This document shows positions 42,929 through 51,532 of a stretch of DNA of 64,000 nucleotides, piece by piece. Position numbers and translations under genes: made by a program. The notes beneath the pieces are model-generated. The model saw only the letters and a program-made list of their open reading frames with translations. It did no database searches and had not been told where the DNA came from. Position 1 is the first letter of the stretch. Every line of letters begins with the position of its first letter. The stretch is taken from contig OY970300.1 of the NCBI GenBank assembly GCA_963716245.1, forward strand, positions 2,108,001 through 2,172,000, given 5' to 3'. Source of the stretch: VRUE01 sp963716245 (GTDB lineage: Bacteria > Actinomycetota > Thermoleophilia > Solirubrobacterales > 70-9).

Positions 42929-44056
42929 CTAGCCGGCCAGCTTGGCGCACTTCTGCAGGTCGACAGGCGTCCTGGCTTCGCCCAGGCACTTCAGGTAGGC
43001 CTGCTGGTCGCCGCCGCCGCCCGAACCCCCGCCCGATCCCCCGCCGGCCGCCGCGCCGAAGCCTTCGAGCAGGCTGTCCAGGCCTCCCCCTTCGAGCATG
43101 TCGAGCAGTTCGAGCGGGTTGATGTCCAATTTCACGAAGAGGTCGCTGAGCGGCTTGGCGCCCTGCGGAGCCGAGATCTCCGGCTCCTCGTTGACCTCGG
43201 CGAGCTTCAGATCGAAGTCGAGCTTGGCGCTTTCGGGACCACCCGACGCCGAGCCGTCCTCGGGAGCGATATCCAGCTGCGCCGAGATCTGCCTGATGAT
43301 GTCGTCGTCGCCCACGTAGACGTCGATGTGCGCCCTCTTGACCGCCTCGCTCACCTGATCCTTCGCCTCCCCGATCTCCGACTCGGAGGGCAGCTCGCCG
43401 GCAGCGCCGACCTGGCTGCTGCAGGCGGGGTCTTCGGCCAAGTCGACCAGGGCGTCTATCGCCCCCGGCACGTCGAGGTCGCCGCTGACCTTCGTCGTGC
43501 CGGTCCCCTCGACGTCGGCGCTGCCGTCGTCGCTGAGGTTGTCGACGAAGTTGCCGACCTCGAGCTTGCTCGCGGCCTCCTGGCAGGCGGTCGTGGACCC
43601 GCCTTCGGCGCCGCCCTGCCTCTGCAGCTGTTCGAGATAGGACTCGACGAAGGTGAAGGTCGTCGGATCGACTTCGTACTCCGTCCCTTCGTAGTTGACG
43701 TAGGCGCTGTTGGGCAGCAGCACGAGACCGCCTTCGAAGTCGATCTCTTCGTCGCCGAAGGAGCCGGCGATGTCGGCGTCCAGGTCGAACTGCGGCTGTT
43801 CGCCTTTGCCCCCCGCGCCCTGGAACGGGCCGGAGAGGCTGATGTCCACGTCGCCTTCTTCCTTCCCCTCGGCGTCGATGGCGAGCGTGAGGTCGAGCAC
43901 GCCGCTCTTCACCCCTTCGAGGGTGGCGTCGTCGAGGACCGTCTGCGGATCGCCGCCGCTGCTGCTGCCGCCGCCGTCCTCGTCGCCGCAGGCAACCAGC
44001 GCGGTCGCCAGAATCGAGAGGACGATCAGTGCGGAGATGAATCGAAGTCGGGGCAA
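42929..44056 (-). CDS. Exported lipoprotein, unknown function
   Basis: 375 aa. Lipobox LATALVACG (lipidated Cys near residue 23), then a Gly/Ser/Asp linker. The body is beta-rich and acidic, resembling the LppX/LprAFG fold that carries lipids (SGVLDLTLAIDAEG, GGLVLLPNSAYVNYEGTEYEVDP). A Gly/Ser-rich stretch precedes a final CLGEARTPVDLQKCAKLAG with two cysteines. Membrane-attached outside the cell. The lipid-carrier analogy is weak. Confidence 0.8.
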   Translation of the reverse strand: MPRLRFISALIVLSILATALVACGDEDGGGSSSGGDPQTVLDDATLEGVKSGVLDLTLAIDAEGKEEGDVDISLSGPFQGAGGKGEQPQFDLDADIAGSFGDEEIDFEGGLVLLPNSAYVNYEGTEYEVDPTTFTFVESYLEQLQRQGGAEGGSTTACQEAASKLEVGNFVDNLSDDGSADVEGTGTTKVSGDLDVPGAIDALVDLAEDPACSSQVGAAGELPSESEIGEAKDQVSEAVKRAHIDVYVGDDDIIRQISAQLDIAPEDGSASGGPESAKLDFDLKLAEVNEEPEISAPQGAKPLSDLFVKLDINPLELLDMLEGGGLDSLLEGFGAAAGGGSGGGSGGGGDQQAYLKCLGEARTPVDLQKCAKLAG

Positions 44057-44115
44057 GGCGGTGGCCTCCTGGGAAGGGGTCGGGTCCGAGTCGGGATCGT
44101 AAGGCTAGCGGGGCT

Positions 44116-44355
44116 CTACCGCGCGTTCTCCACCTGCGGCGGGGTGCTCTCGGTCAGGTTGAGCGCCAGCGGGAGGAGAAACGCGCCGAGGAAGATCAGG
44201 ATCACGCCGGCCGCGACCAGCCGCATCGAGCCGGCCAGGTGCCCGAGGATGCCGATCGCGAAGCCGGCCAGCACCAGCGCGATATAGGGGGTGCCGCTCT
44301 GGGGCAGGAGCGCGAGGAGGGAGAGGGCGAGCTCGGGCACGGGGCGGATTATCAT
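44116..44355 (-). CDS. Small two-helix membrane protein
   Basis: 79 aa; two hydrophobic helices (YIALVLAGFAIGILGHLAG and MRLVAAGVILIFLGAFLLPLAL). GTG at 44340 is an alternative start, with GATAAT 7 nt before it, giving 74 aa. Divergent from the MoxR gene with overlapping promoters. Function unknown. Confidence 0.65.
   Translation of the reverse strand: MIIRPVPELALSLLALLPQSGTPYIALVLAGFAIGILGHLAGSMRLVAAGVILIFLGAFLLPLALNLTESTPPQVENAR
44350..44355 (+). promoter_or_regulatory. -10-like TATCAT of leaderless moxR-type gene
   Basis: TATCAT, 6 nt before the ATG at 44362. Confidence 0.45.
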
Positions 44356-44361
44356 CGCGAG

Positions 44362-45255
44362 ATGCCCGCGACCTCGATCCCGGACTCGGTCGCCGAGACC
44401 AAGGGGGCCCTGGCCGAGGCCCAGTACCTCGCCGACGAGCCGGCCGCGCTCGTCTCCTTCCTCGCCCAGCGCCTCGGCAAGCCGATCCTGGTCGAGGGGC
44501 CAGCCGGCGTCGGCAAGACGGAGCTGGCCAAGGCGCTGTCCCGTGCGACCGGCCGCGAGCTGATCCGCCTCCAGTGCTACGAGGGCCTCGACGAGGCGAA
44601 GGCGCTCTACGAGTGGAACTACCGCAAGCAGCTGCTGCGGATCCAGGCCGGCGGAGAGTCCGGTTGGGAGGACGTGCACGGCGACATCTTCAGCGAGGAG
44701 TTCCTGCTCGAGCGGCCGCTGATGCAGGCGATCGCGAGCAGCGATCCCGTCGTCCTGCTGATCGACGAGATCGACAAGACCGACCAGGAGTTCGAGGCGA
44801 TGCTGCTCGAGCTGCTCTCCGACTTCCAGATCACGATCCCGGAGCTGGGCCGGGTCACGGCGACGACGATGCCGCTCGTCGTCCTCACCTCGAACGACTC
44901 GCGCGAGCTGACCGAGGCGCTGAAGCGCCGCTGCCTCTACCTCTGGCTCGACTACCCGGACCTCGAGCGCGAGATGGAGATCGTCCGCCTGCACGCCCCG
45001 GAGCTGTCGGAGACGCTGACGCGCCGGCTGGTCGAGGTCGTGCGGATGGTGCGCTCGCTCGACCTGAAGAAGCCGCCCTCGATCGCCGAGACGATCGACT
45101 GGGCGCGAACCCTGCTCCTGATGGGCGCCGAGGACATCGACCGCGAGACCTTCGAGCAGTCGATGTCGATCATCGTCAAGCACCGGACCGACATCGACCT
45201 CGTGGCCGAGCGCGTCGGGGTGAAGCTTGCCGACCCCCTACGGCCCCAGGCCTGA
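44362..45255 (+). CDS. MoxR-family AAA+ ATPase
   Basis: 297 aa. Walker A GPAGVGKTELAKAL, Walker B VVLLIDEIDKTD, sensor 1 LTSND, arginine finger region LKRRCLYLWLDYP, and a C-terminal lid. MoxR ATPases act as chaperones inserting cofactors or activating enzymes together with a VWA protein, here the next gene, as in CoxD-CoxE of carbon monoxide dehydrogenase. No molybdenum hydroxylase genes are nearby, so the client is unknown. The two reading frames overlap by 29 bp. Confidence 0.93.
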   Translation: MPATSIPDSVAETKGALAEAQYLADEPAALVSFLAQRLGKPILVEGPAGVGKTELAKALSRATGRELIRLQCYEGLDEAKALYEWNYRKQLLRIQAGGESGWEDVHGDIFSEEFLLERPLMQAIASSDPVVLLIDEIDKTDQEFEAMLLELLSDFQITIPELGRVTATTMPLVVLTSNDSRELTEALKRRCLYLWLDYPDLEREMEIVRLHAPELSETLTRRLVEVVRMVRSLDLKKPPSIAETIDWARTLLLMGAEDIDRETFEQSMSIIVKHRTDIDLVAERVGVKLADPLRPQA

Positions 45256-46633
45256 CGCCGGCCCCCCGGGGCTGGCGGCGAAGCTGCTCGGCTTCTGCGA
45301 GGAGCTGCGCAGCGAGGGCGTCGCGGTCGGCACCTCGGAGATCCTCGACGCCTTCGCCGCGCTCGAGCAGGTGCCGTGGAGCTCGCAGGACGACTTCCGC
45401 GAGGCGCTGGCGGCGACGATCGCCAAGTCTCAGGGGGACCGCCGCCTCTTCGAGCTGCTGTTCGAGCGCTGGTTCTTCCGTGCGGCCGAGGCCGAGGCCG
45501 TCGAGCGCGGGATCGGCGAGCGCGGGGAGGGCGGCGAAGGCGCCGAGCGGCTCGACGTCGACGAGCTGCGCGAGCAGATCCGGCAGGCGATCGTCGAGGG
45601 CGACGACGGGGAGATGCGCGACCTGGCGCGGCTGGCGATCGCCGCCTTCGGCCGGGACGGCGAGGGCTCGGGCGTGGTCGGCGTCGACGTGCAGCGGATC
45701 CGCCGCACGCTGGGGCTCTCGATCGGCGCGCAGAAGGGCGACGCCGCAGCGGGCGAGCTGCCGCCGATCGACCGCGAGGAGCTGACCCGCTTCGAGCGGC
45801 ACCTGCGGCGCGAGCTGGAACGCGACCTGATCGAGCGAACCGAGACCCTGCCGCCGTCCCGGCCCCTGGCCGAGCTCGACCGCGCGCTGCCGACCAGCCC
45901 GACCCAGGACCTTGCCGCCGTCCACCGCGCCGTCTCCCAGATGAAGCGGCGGCTGGCGACGCTGGGACACGAGCAGCGCGGACGGCGCAAGGGCCGGACG
46001 GTCGACGTGCGGCGGACGATGCGGGCCTCGCTGGAGACCGGCGGCGTGCCGCTGCGCCTGCGCTACCGGCCGAAGCGGCCGCGCCGGCCCGAGATCTACG
46101 TCCTCTGCGACGTCTCGACCTCGGTCACGTCGGCCAGCGTCTTCTTCCTCTCGGTGCTGCACGCCCTGCACGACTCGTTCCGCAAGCTGCGCAGCTTCGT
46201 CTTCATCGAGCGGATCTCGGAGGTGACCGAGGTCTTCGAGCACGAGCGCGACTTCCGCGAGATCGCCCGGCGGATCTCCAGCGAGGGCGGCGTCGCCGAC
46301 GTCTCCGGCTACACCGACTACGGCCGCGTCTGGCTCGAGTTCCTGACCGAGATCTCAGACGACCTGGACCCGCGCTCGACCGTGATCGTGCTCGGCGACG
46401 CCCGCACCAACGGCCGCGAGCCCCACGCCGAGGTGTTCGCCCAGATCGCCGAGCGGGCCGGCCGCCTCTTCTGGCTCAACCCCGAGCCGAAGCTCTACTG
46501 GAACTACGGCGACTCGGTGATGGCCGCCTACGAGCGCCACTGCGACGGCGCCTTCGAGTGCTGGACCACCCGCCACCTCGAGAGCTTCGTCAACGTAGTC
46601 GCCGGCGGCGTGCCGGCGGGGGAGTCCATTTAG
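45227..46633 (+). CDS. VWA domain-containing CoxE-like protein
   Basis: 468 aa. The first half is helical and charged. The C-terminal 200 residues are a von Willebrand A domain: MIDAS motif CDVSTSVTSAS (DxSxS), later Thr in GYTDYG and Asp in VLGDARTNG. Together with the ATPase upstream it should form a metal-cofactor insertion or assembly machine. The frame starts at TTG 45227 inside the upstream gene. I see no better start. Confidence 0.9.
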   Translation: MPTPYGPRPDAGPPGLAAKLLGFCEELRSEGVAVGTSEILDAFAALEQVPWSSQDDFREALAATIAKSQGDRRLFELLFERWFFRAAEAEAVERGIGERGEGGEGAERLDVDELREQIRQAIVEGDDGEMRDLARLAIAAFGRDGEGSGVVGVDVQRIRRTLGLSIGAQKGDAAAGELPPIDREELTRFERHLRRELERDLIERTETLPPSRPLAELDRALPTSPTQDLAAVHRAVSQMKRRLATLGHEQRGRRKGRTVDVRRTMRASLETGGVPLRLRYRPKRPRRPEIYVLCDVSTSVTSASVFFLSVLHALHDSFRKLRSFVFIERISEVTEVFEHERDFREIARRISSEGGVADVSGYTDYGRVWLEFLTEISDDLDPRSTVIVLGDARTNGREPHAEVFAQIAERAGRLFWLNPEPKLYWNYGDSVMAAYERHCDGAFECWTTRHLESFVNVVAGGVPAGESI

Positions 46634-46842
46634 GTGGGCGGCGTCTCGTCGCGTCGGAGCCGGCGCCACTCGCGGTCATTCAGGACGTTCAAGAGAATCA
46701 GACCACCGAAGAACGCAATGCCAGGGACAAGATAGGAGCCGACTTCGGAATCGTGGAAGAAGAACCCGCCGACCGTCAGAACGCATACCGCCGCGAGAAG
46801 AGACAAATAGAAGTTACGCCTGATGGCTGGCGTGATGGTCAT
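46630..46842 (-). CDS. Small membrane protein
   Basis: 70 aa with two hydrophobic helices (FYLSLLAAVCVLTVGGFFF; GSYLVPGIAFFGGLILLNVL) and a basic tail. Less GC-rich than its neighbours. ATGA overlap with the preceding gene; stop overlaps the end of the CoxE-like gene by 4 bp. No family recognised. Confidence 0.65.
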   Translation of the reverse strand: MTITPAIRRNFYLSLLAAVCVLTVGGFFFHDSEVGSYLVPGIAFFGGLILLNVLNDREWRRLRRDETPPT

Positions 46843-47072
46843 CTCACCACCAGATCATAGAGCAGACAACAGCATCCGACGAGGCCGCCCCAGAAGGTGC
46901 TCATCAAGGCACCGGCCTCTAACTCACCCCGGCCTCTCTTCACCAGCACACCTCTTGCCGCGGTGAGGAAACCGGCTACGGCGGTTCCGGCCACCATCGA
47001 GGTGGCAAGCGTTTGGAGCAGCGCCGTAGCGGTGCCGACGTCCGCGAGAACGAGCATGCGCCGATGCTCCAC
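46839..47072 (-). CDS. Small membrane protein
   Basis: 77 aa from GTG (ATG at 47057 is possible). Helices around ATALLQTLATSMVAGTAVAGFL and TFWGGLVGCCCLLYDLVV, the latter with three adjacent cysteines. The amphipathic first helix and GTAVAGFLTAARG pattern look like a small transporter subunit or holin-like protein; not assigned. Coupled to the next gene. Confidence 0.6.
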   Translation of the reverse strand: MEHRRMLVLADVGTATALLQTLATSMVAGTAVAGFLTAARGVLVKRGRGELEAGALMSTFWGGLVGCCCLLYDLVVR

Positions 47073-47144
47073 GACGCCGACGCGCGCGTGGTGCGCACAT
47101 TTCCAATTCTCTGCGACGGCCTTGTGCCGAAAGAGGAACCGCTG

Positions 47145-47600
47145 CTAGCGCGCAGCCCAGGCGTCGGGCTGGGAGACGAGGTTCTCGACGATCTCCGGCA
47201 GCTGGTCGGAGACGAGGTCGGCGAGGGTGACGTGCTCGAGCACCGCGCGGAGGTTGGCGCGGACGGCGATCCAGACCTCCTGGAGATGGGCGGCGTGGCC
47301 GCGGTACTCGATCGACTCCGGTGGCGAGGACTGCACGTGGGCGATCGGCCCCTCGACGGCGCGGACGACGTCGGCGATCGTGATCTCGTCGGCGGGCTTG
47401 GCCAGCCAATAACCGCCCTTGGCCCCGCGCCGCGCGCGGACGATCCCGTGGTGCTTCAGCTCCAGCAGGATGTGCTCGAGGAACTGCAGCGGAATGTCCT
47501 GCGCCTCCGCCAGCCGCTCCCCCTTGATCGGCCCCTCCTCGGCAGCGGCCAGCTCCGCCGCCGCCCGCACGGCGTAATCGGCCTTCGCAGAGACACGCAT
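47145..47600 (-). CDS. Rrf2-family transcriptional regulator without cluster cysteines
   Basis: 151 aa. Winged helix at residues 1-80: MRVSAKADYAVRAAAELAAA, LAEAQDIPLQFLEHILLELK, GIVRARRGAKGGYWLA. Rrf2 members such as IscR and NsrR hold an iron-sulfur cluster with three Cys; this protein has none. It is thus of the CymR type, which responds by protein contact or other ligands. Neighbours include a TauE exporter and an ABC importer, and sulfur metabolism would fit CymR-type control. TACGCT lies 6 nt before the ATG. Confidence 0.92.
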   Translation of the reverse strand: MRVSAKADYAVRAAAELAAAEEGPIKGERLAEAQDIPLQFLEHILLELKHHGIVRARRGAKGGYWLAKPADEITIADVVRAVEGPIAHVQSSPPESIEYRGHAAHLQEVWIAVRANLRAVLEHVTLADLVSDQLPEIVENLVSQPDAWAAR

Positions 47601-47606
47601 GAATCA

Positions 47607-47612
47607 AGCGTA
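47607..47612 (-). promoter_or_regulatory. -10-like TACGCT of leaderless rrf2-type gene
   Basis: TACGCT on the minus strand, 6 nt before the ATG at 47600. The same hexamer and spacing precede rlmN. Confidence 0.45.
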
Positions 47613-47696
47613 TCTCGGCCGAGCGGCGCGGCGGCCCCTGCGCCTGACGATCGGCCCACGCGTATCGCAGGGTGAGTGGCATGGACGCTCGGGTGA

Positions 47697-47816
47697 AGGA
47701 GGACCGGGGGCGCCGGGGCGAGCGCGGCGTCCTGTTTTTCGCCCCTCCGACTCAGCGAGAGAGACGACGCGCCCGGCGAAAAACCCAGCGCTCGCCCCGG
47801 CGCCCCCGGTCCTCCT
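47697..47816. repeat. Structured intergenic repeat, copy A
   Basis: Perfect 29-bp inverted repeat (47697-47725 with 47788-47816) enclosing a conserved interior: internal loop GGCGTCCTG (47726-47734) opposite CCCA (47784-47787), inner stem TTTTTCGCC / GGCGAAAAA (47735-47743, 47775-47783), and an apical CTC-AGCGA-GAG (47751-47761). The interior matches copy B at 62902-62963; the outer stem sequence does not. It occupies most of the gap between the TauE gene 3' end and the Rrf2 gene. Either a structured RNA or a palindromic DNA element. Confidence 0.85.
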
Positions 47817-47827
47817 CCCTCGCTGCG

Positions 47828-48775
47828 CTAGCCGATCGTCTCAGGCGCCAGCTCGCCGGAGCGATCGTGCGGCGGCCCCTCGGCTTCCATCGCTTCCCGT
47901 TCCTGGCGGCGGCTCGACCACCAGCGCGGGAACCAGATCAGCAGGGCGAGGCCGATGCCGGCCACGGCAGCCGCGATCGGCCAGACCAGAGGGTCGCCCT
48001 TCTGGACGGTGACGATGCCGGAGGCGACGAGCACGACGCCGAGCGCGGTGCGCAGGAAGCCGACCGGCGCGCGGGCGGCGAAGTGGGAGCCGACCACGAC
48101 CCCGGGCACCGAGCCGAGCAGGATGTTGCCGGCGAGGACGAAGTCGACGTTGCCCCCGACCCAGTGGGCGATGCCCGCCGCCCAGAGCAGGATCGCGGCG
48201 TGGAAGACGTCGGTGCCGACGACTTTCTTGGGGGCGAGGCGGAAGACGGCGATCAGGAGGATCGCGATCACGGTGCCGGAGCCGGCCGAGGTGATGCCGA
48301 TCACGAACCCGGTCGCCAGCCCGATCGTCACGGCGGCCACCTTGTGGCGCCGCTTGATCTCGAAGTCGTCGCGCTCCTCGACCAGGTCGCTGAGGATCAG
48401 AGCCCGGGCCAGGGTGATCAGGCCGACCATCAGCAGGGTGCCGCCGAGCAGGGCGTAGACCAGGGAGTCGAGCCGCTCTTCGCCGACCTTGCTCTGCAGG
48501 ATCGCGATCGCCCACACACCCGCCACCGACGCGGGGACGCTTCCCGCCGCCAGCCAGAAGGAGAGGCGCAGGTTCACGGTGCCCATCCGCAGGTGCCGCC
48601 AGCCTCCCACCGTCTTGGTCACGGCGGCGTAGAAGATGTCGGTGCCGATCGCGGTGACCGGCTTGACGCCGAAGAGCAGGATCAGCAAGGGCGTCATCAG
48701 GGTGCCGCCACCCATGCCGGTCATGCCGACCATCGCTCCGATACCGAAGCCGAAGATGATGATTGCCGGGTCCAC
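47828..48775 (-). CDS. TauE/SafE-family anion exporter
   Basis: 315 aa, eight membrane segments in two repeats. Opening IIIFGFGIGAMVGMTGMGGGTLMTPLLILLFG and the second-half ATGFVIGITSAGSGTVIAILL are the family signatures. GTDIFYAAVTK and GTDVFHAAILL are the paired repeats. It probably exports sulfite, sulfoacetate or a related small anion. GTG start. A charged cytosolic tail ends the protein. Divergent from the ABC transporter. Confidence 0.9.
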   Translation of the reverse strand: MDPAIIIFGFGIGAMVGMTGMGGGTLMTPLLILLFGVKPVTAIGTDIFYAAVTKTVGGWRHLRMGTVNLRLSFWLAAGSVPASVAGVWAIAILQSKVGEERLDSLVYALLGGTLLMVGLITLARALILSDLVEERDDFEIKRRHKVAAVTIGLATGFVIGITSAGSGTVIAILLIAVFRLAPKKVVGTDVFHAAILLWAAGIAHWVGGNVDFVLAGNILLGSVPGVVVGSHFAARAPVGFLRTALGVVLVASGIVTVQKGDPLVWPIAAAVAGIGLALLIWFPRWWSSRRQEREAMEAEGPPHDRSGELAPETIG

Positions 48776-48807
48776 TGTGAGGCCGCGCGGGGTGCTTATC
48801 GACTTTC

Positions 48808-48824
48808 CTGACCTTTTTAGTCAG
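48808..48824. promoter_or_regulatory. CTGAC-N7-GTCAG dyad between tauE-type gene and ABC operon
   Basis: CTGAC (48808-48812) and GTCAG (48820-48824) around CTTTTTA, in the 76-nt divergent gap. Candidate regulator site, for example for the nearby Rrf2 protein. Confidence 0.35.
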
Positions 48825-48851
48825 AAGCGCGGAGTGCGCCAGGATACCAGG

Positions 48852-49673
48852 GTGACCCGCACGGAAGCAACGGATTTCGCCGTCGCGAGCGGTTCGCCTG
48901 CACGGTCGTCGACTCCCGGAACGGCGCTCTCCGCTCACGCCCTGCGGCACGCCTACGACGAGCTGACGACGCTCGCCGGCGTCGACCTGGAGGTGCCTGC
49001 GCACGCCGTGCTCGGCCTCGTCGGTCCCTCGGGCTGCGGCAAGTCGACGCTGCTCGAGCTGATCTGCGGCTTGCAGGAACCGTCCGCCGGCCAGGTCCTG
49101 GTCGGCGACGCCGACGGTGCCCGGGAGCGCCTCCGGCGCTGCGCCTTCATGCCGCAGCGCGACGTGCTGCTGCCCTGGCTGTCCGCGATCGACAACGCCG
49201 CGCTCGCCCTGCGCAACCGCGGCGCGCGCCGTCGTCAGGCCCGCGCCGAGGCCGCGACGCTGTTCGAGCGCTTCGGCCTGGAGGGCTTCGAGCGGGCGCT
49301 GCCGGGGGAGCTCTCCGGCGGGATGCGCCAGCGGGTCGCCTTCCTGCGCACCCTCCTCTCCGGCAAGCCGGTGCTGGCGCTCGACGAGCCGTTCGCCTCG
49401 CTCGACGCGATCACGCGCGCCGAGATGCAGGCCTGGCTCGCCGCGGCGCTGCGCGAGGACCCGCGCACCGTCGTCCTCGTCACCCACGACGTCGAGGAGG
49501 CCCTCTACCTCGCCGACCGCGTCGCAATCCTCTCGGCGCGACCGGCTCGCGTGGTCGACGAGCTCGCCGCGCCGGATCCCCGCGCGCCTGACCGCGACGC
49601 CGCCGTCACCGACCCCGACTTCGTCGCCGCCCGCGAGCGGGCGATGGCGGCGCTGCACGAGGGGATGCGGTGA
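48852..49673 (+). CDS. ABC transporter ATPase, NitT/TauT/ThiZ type
   Basis: 273 aa. Walker A GPSGCGKSTLLELICG, Q-loop FMPQRDVLLPW, signature LSGGMRQRVAFLRTLL, Walker B VLALDEPFASLD, switch His VTHDVEEALYLADR. The PQRDVLLPWLSAIDN region is typical of the nitrate/taurine/pyrimidine importers. The first 25 residues are unconserved, so a later start is possible. GTGA overlap with the permease gene. Confidence 0.93.
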   Translation: MTRTEATDFAVASGSPARSSTPGTALSAHALRHAYDELTTLAGVDLEVPAHAVLGLVGPSGCGKSTLLELICGLQEPSAGQVLVGDADGARERLRRCAFMPQRDVLLPWLSAIDNAALALRNRGARRRQARAEAATLFERFGLEGFERALPGELSGGMRQRVAFLRTLLSGKPVLALDEPFASLDAITRAEMQAWLAAALREDPRTVVLVTHDVEEALYLADRVAILSARPARVVDELAAPDPRAPDRDAAVTDPDFVAARERAMAALHEGMR

Positions 49674-50470
49674 GCGCGGGGCGCGTTATTGACGGTATGC
49701 GTAAGAAAAGCGCCCGGTGGTGGCGTTTGGTGCTGCCCATCGGGGTGCTCCTGGCGCTCGTCGGCGCCTGGCAGCTGGCGGCCTCCACCGGGGTGCTTGC
49801 CGAAGTGCTCGACCTGGAGCCGTTCCTGGTGCCGTCGCCCGCTGAAATCGCCGCCTCGCTGTGGGAGAACCGCGACCTCCTCGCGGACAACGCGTGGGTG
49901 TCGTTGCGGGAGATCCTGCTCGGGTTCCTATGCGGCCTGGCCGCCGGGGTCGTCTTCGCAGTGCTCATCCATCTCTCCGGAATCCTTCGAGCGGCGGTCT
50001 ATCCGCTCCTGATCGCCTCGCAGACGATCCCGATCGTGGTCCTGGCGCCGATCCTGGTCGTCTGGTTCGGCTTCGGGATCGGGCCGAAGCTGGCGATGGT
50101 CGCGTTGATCTGCTTCTTCCCGATCACCGTCGCCACCGCCGCCGGCCTCCGCGCGGTCGATCCAGAGGCGACGAAGATGATGCGATCGCTCGATGCCTCA
50201 CGCAGTCAGGTGCTGTGGCGGCTGGAGATGCCGACGGCGCTTCCCTTCTTCTTCAGCGGGGCAAGGCTCGCCGCCGTGTTCGCTCCGATCGGCGCGCTGT
50301 TCGGTGAGTGGGCCGGTGCGAACAGCGGTCTCGGGCACATGATCCTGCTCGACAACGGGCAGCTGGAGACGGCCCGGGTGTTCGCCGCCGCCCTCGTGCT
50401 GACGACGATCGCCCTCGCCCTCTTCGGCCTCCTCGCCCTCGCGGAGCGGCGCGTCGTCCGTTGGCGATAG
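49670..50470 (+). CDS. ABC transporter permease, NitT/TauT/ThiX type
   Basis: 266 aa, six membrane segments. The coupling-helix EAA loop is AGLRAVDPEATKMMRSLDASRSQVLWRLEMPTALPFFFSG, matching the BPD_transp_1 family of nitrate/taurine/HMP systems. LIASQTIPIVVLAPILVVWFGFG is another conserved segment. Starts with GTG overlapping the ATPase stop by 4 bp; works with the ATPase and the binding lipoprotein. Confidence 0.93.
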   Translation: MSAGRVIDGMRKKSARWWRLVLPIGVLLALVGAWQLAASTGVLAEVLDLEPFLVPSPAEIAASLWENRDLLADNAWVSLREILLGFLCGLAAGVVFAVLIHLSGILRAAVYPLLIASQTIPIVVLAPILVVWFGFGIGPKLAMVALICFFPITVATAAGLRAVDPEATKMMRSLDASRSQVLWRLEMPTALPFFFSGARLAAVFAPIGALFGEWAGANSGLGHMILLDNGQLETARVFAAALVLTTIALALFGLLALAERRVVRWR

Positions 50471-50506
50471 AAACCCAGCCCCGCAACGACAAACGAAAGC
50501 AGAGGG

Positions 50507-51532
50507 ATGAAGGACAGCCACGCAGCCCAGAGCCGCCCGAGGACGCTACGCCTTGCGATCGCCCTCGCCGCAATCGTCGCCGCGCTCGCGCTCGCCGCCT
50601 GCGGCGAGAAGAGCGAGGACGAGGCGGGCGAGCCGCAGCCGTTCACGCTGACGCTCGACTTCTATCCCAACCCCGACCACGCCGGGATCTACATGGCGGA
50701 GAAGCTCGGCTACTTCCGCGAAGCGGGCCTCGACGTGACGATCCAGACGCCCTCCGACCCCGCGGCGCCGATCAAGCAGGTCGCCGCCGGGCAGACCGAC
50801 CTGGCGATCTCCTACGAGCCCGAGGTGGTGCTCGCCGCCGAGAAGGGCCTCGACGTGCTCGCGGTCGGCTCCCTGGTCGACCGGCCGCTGACCTCGATGA
50901 TCTGGCTGGCCGAGTCGAAGATCGGCGGCGTCGCGGACCTGCGCGGCAAGACGATCGCCACCGCCGGCATCCCCTACCAGGACGCCTACCTGGAGACGAT
51001 CCTCGCCCGTGCCGACCTCTCCCCCGCCGACGTGACGACGGTCAACGTCGGCTACGGCCTGCTGCCCGCGATCGTCGGCGGCCGTGCCGACGCGATGCTC
51101 GGCGGCTTCCGCAACGTCGAGGGCGTCGACCTGCGCCTGCGCGGCAAGGCGCCGGTCGTGACGCCGGTCGACCAGCTCGGCGTGCCGACCTACGACGAGC
51201 TCGTGCTGGTCGCGCAGGGCGAGAGCCTGGACGAGGACCCCGAGGCGATCCAGCTCTTCCTGGCGGCGCTGGCGCGCGGCACGGCTGCCGCCGTCGAGGG
51301 CCCGAACGCCGCAACCGCGGCGCTGCTGGAGGCGAACCGCGACCTGGACCCGAAACTCACCGCGGCCGAGGTCGAGGCGACGCTGCCACTGCTCTCGGCC
51401 ACGGGGCGCATGGACCCCGCGAAGTGGACGCGCTTCGTCGCCTGGATGCGCGACAACGGCCAGATCACTGGCCGGCCCACGCCCGCCGACCTGCTCAGCA
51501 ACGACTACCTACCGGGCAGCATCCCCGAGTAG
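50507..51532 (+). CDS. NMT1/THI5-like substrate-binding lipoprotein, ThiY type
   Basis: 341 aa. Lipobox LALAACG, then a type II periplasmic binding fold. LDFYPNPDHAGIYMAEKLGYF is the hallmark of ThiY/THI5-like proteins, which bind a pyrimidine precursor of thiamine (formylaminopyrimidine or HMP). QTDLAISYEPEVVLAAEKGLDV and LRGKTIATAGIP follow. The thiamine-precursor assignment is good but not certain, because taurine and riboflavin binders share the fold. I searched by eye for a TPP riboswitch before the operon and saw none. Confidence 0.9.
   Translation: MKDSHAAQSRPRTLRLAIALAAIVAALALAACGEKSEDEAGEPQPFTLTLDFYPNPDHAGIYMAEKLGYFREAGLDVTIQTPSDPAAPIKQVAAGQTDLAISYEPEVVLAAEKGLDVLAVGSLVDRPLTSMIWLAESKIGGVADLRGKTIATAGIPYQDAYLETILARADLSPADVTTVNVGYGLLPAIVGGRADAMLGGFRNVEGVDLRLRGKAPVVTPVDQLGVPTYDELVLVAQGESLDEDPEAIQLFLAALARGTAAAVEGPNAATAALLEANRDLDPKLTAAEVEATLPLLSATGRMDPAKWTRFVAWMRDNGQITGRPTPADLLSNDYLPGSIPE

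Noticed and set aside
44116..45183. Long minus-strand frame opposite the MoxR gene
   Set aside because: Only the last 79 codons (44116-44355) encode hydrophobic helices; the rest mirrors the ATPase gene.
48776..48851. TPP riboswitch before the ThiXYZ-like operon
   Set aside because: The gap is 76 nt and contains no CUGAGA or GAACCUGAU-type core.
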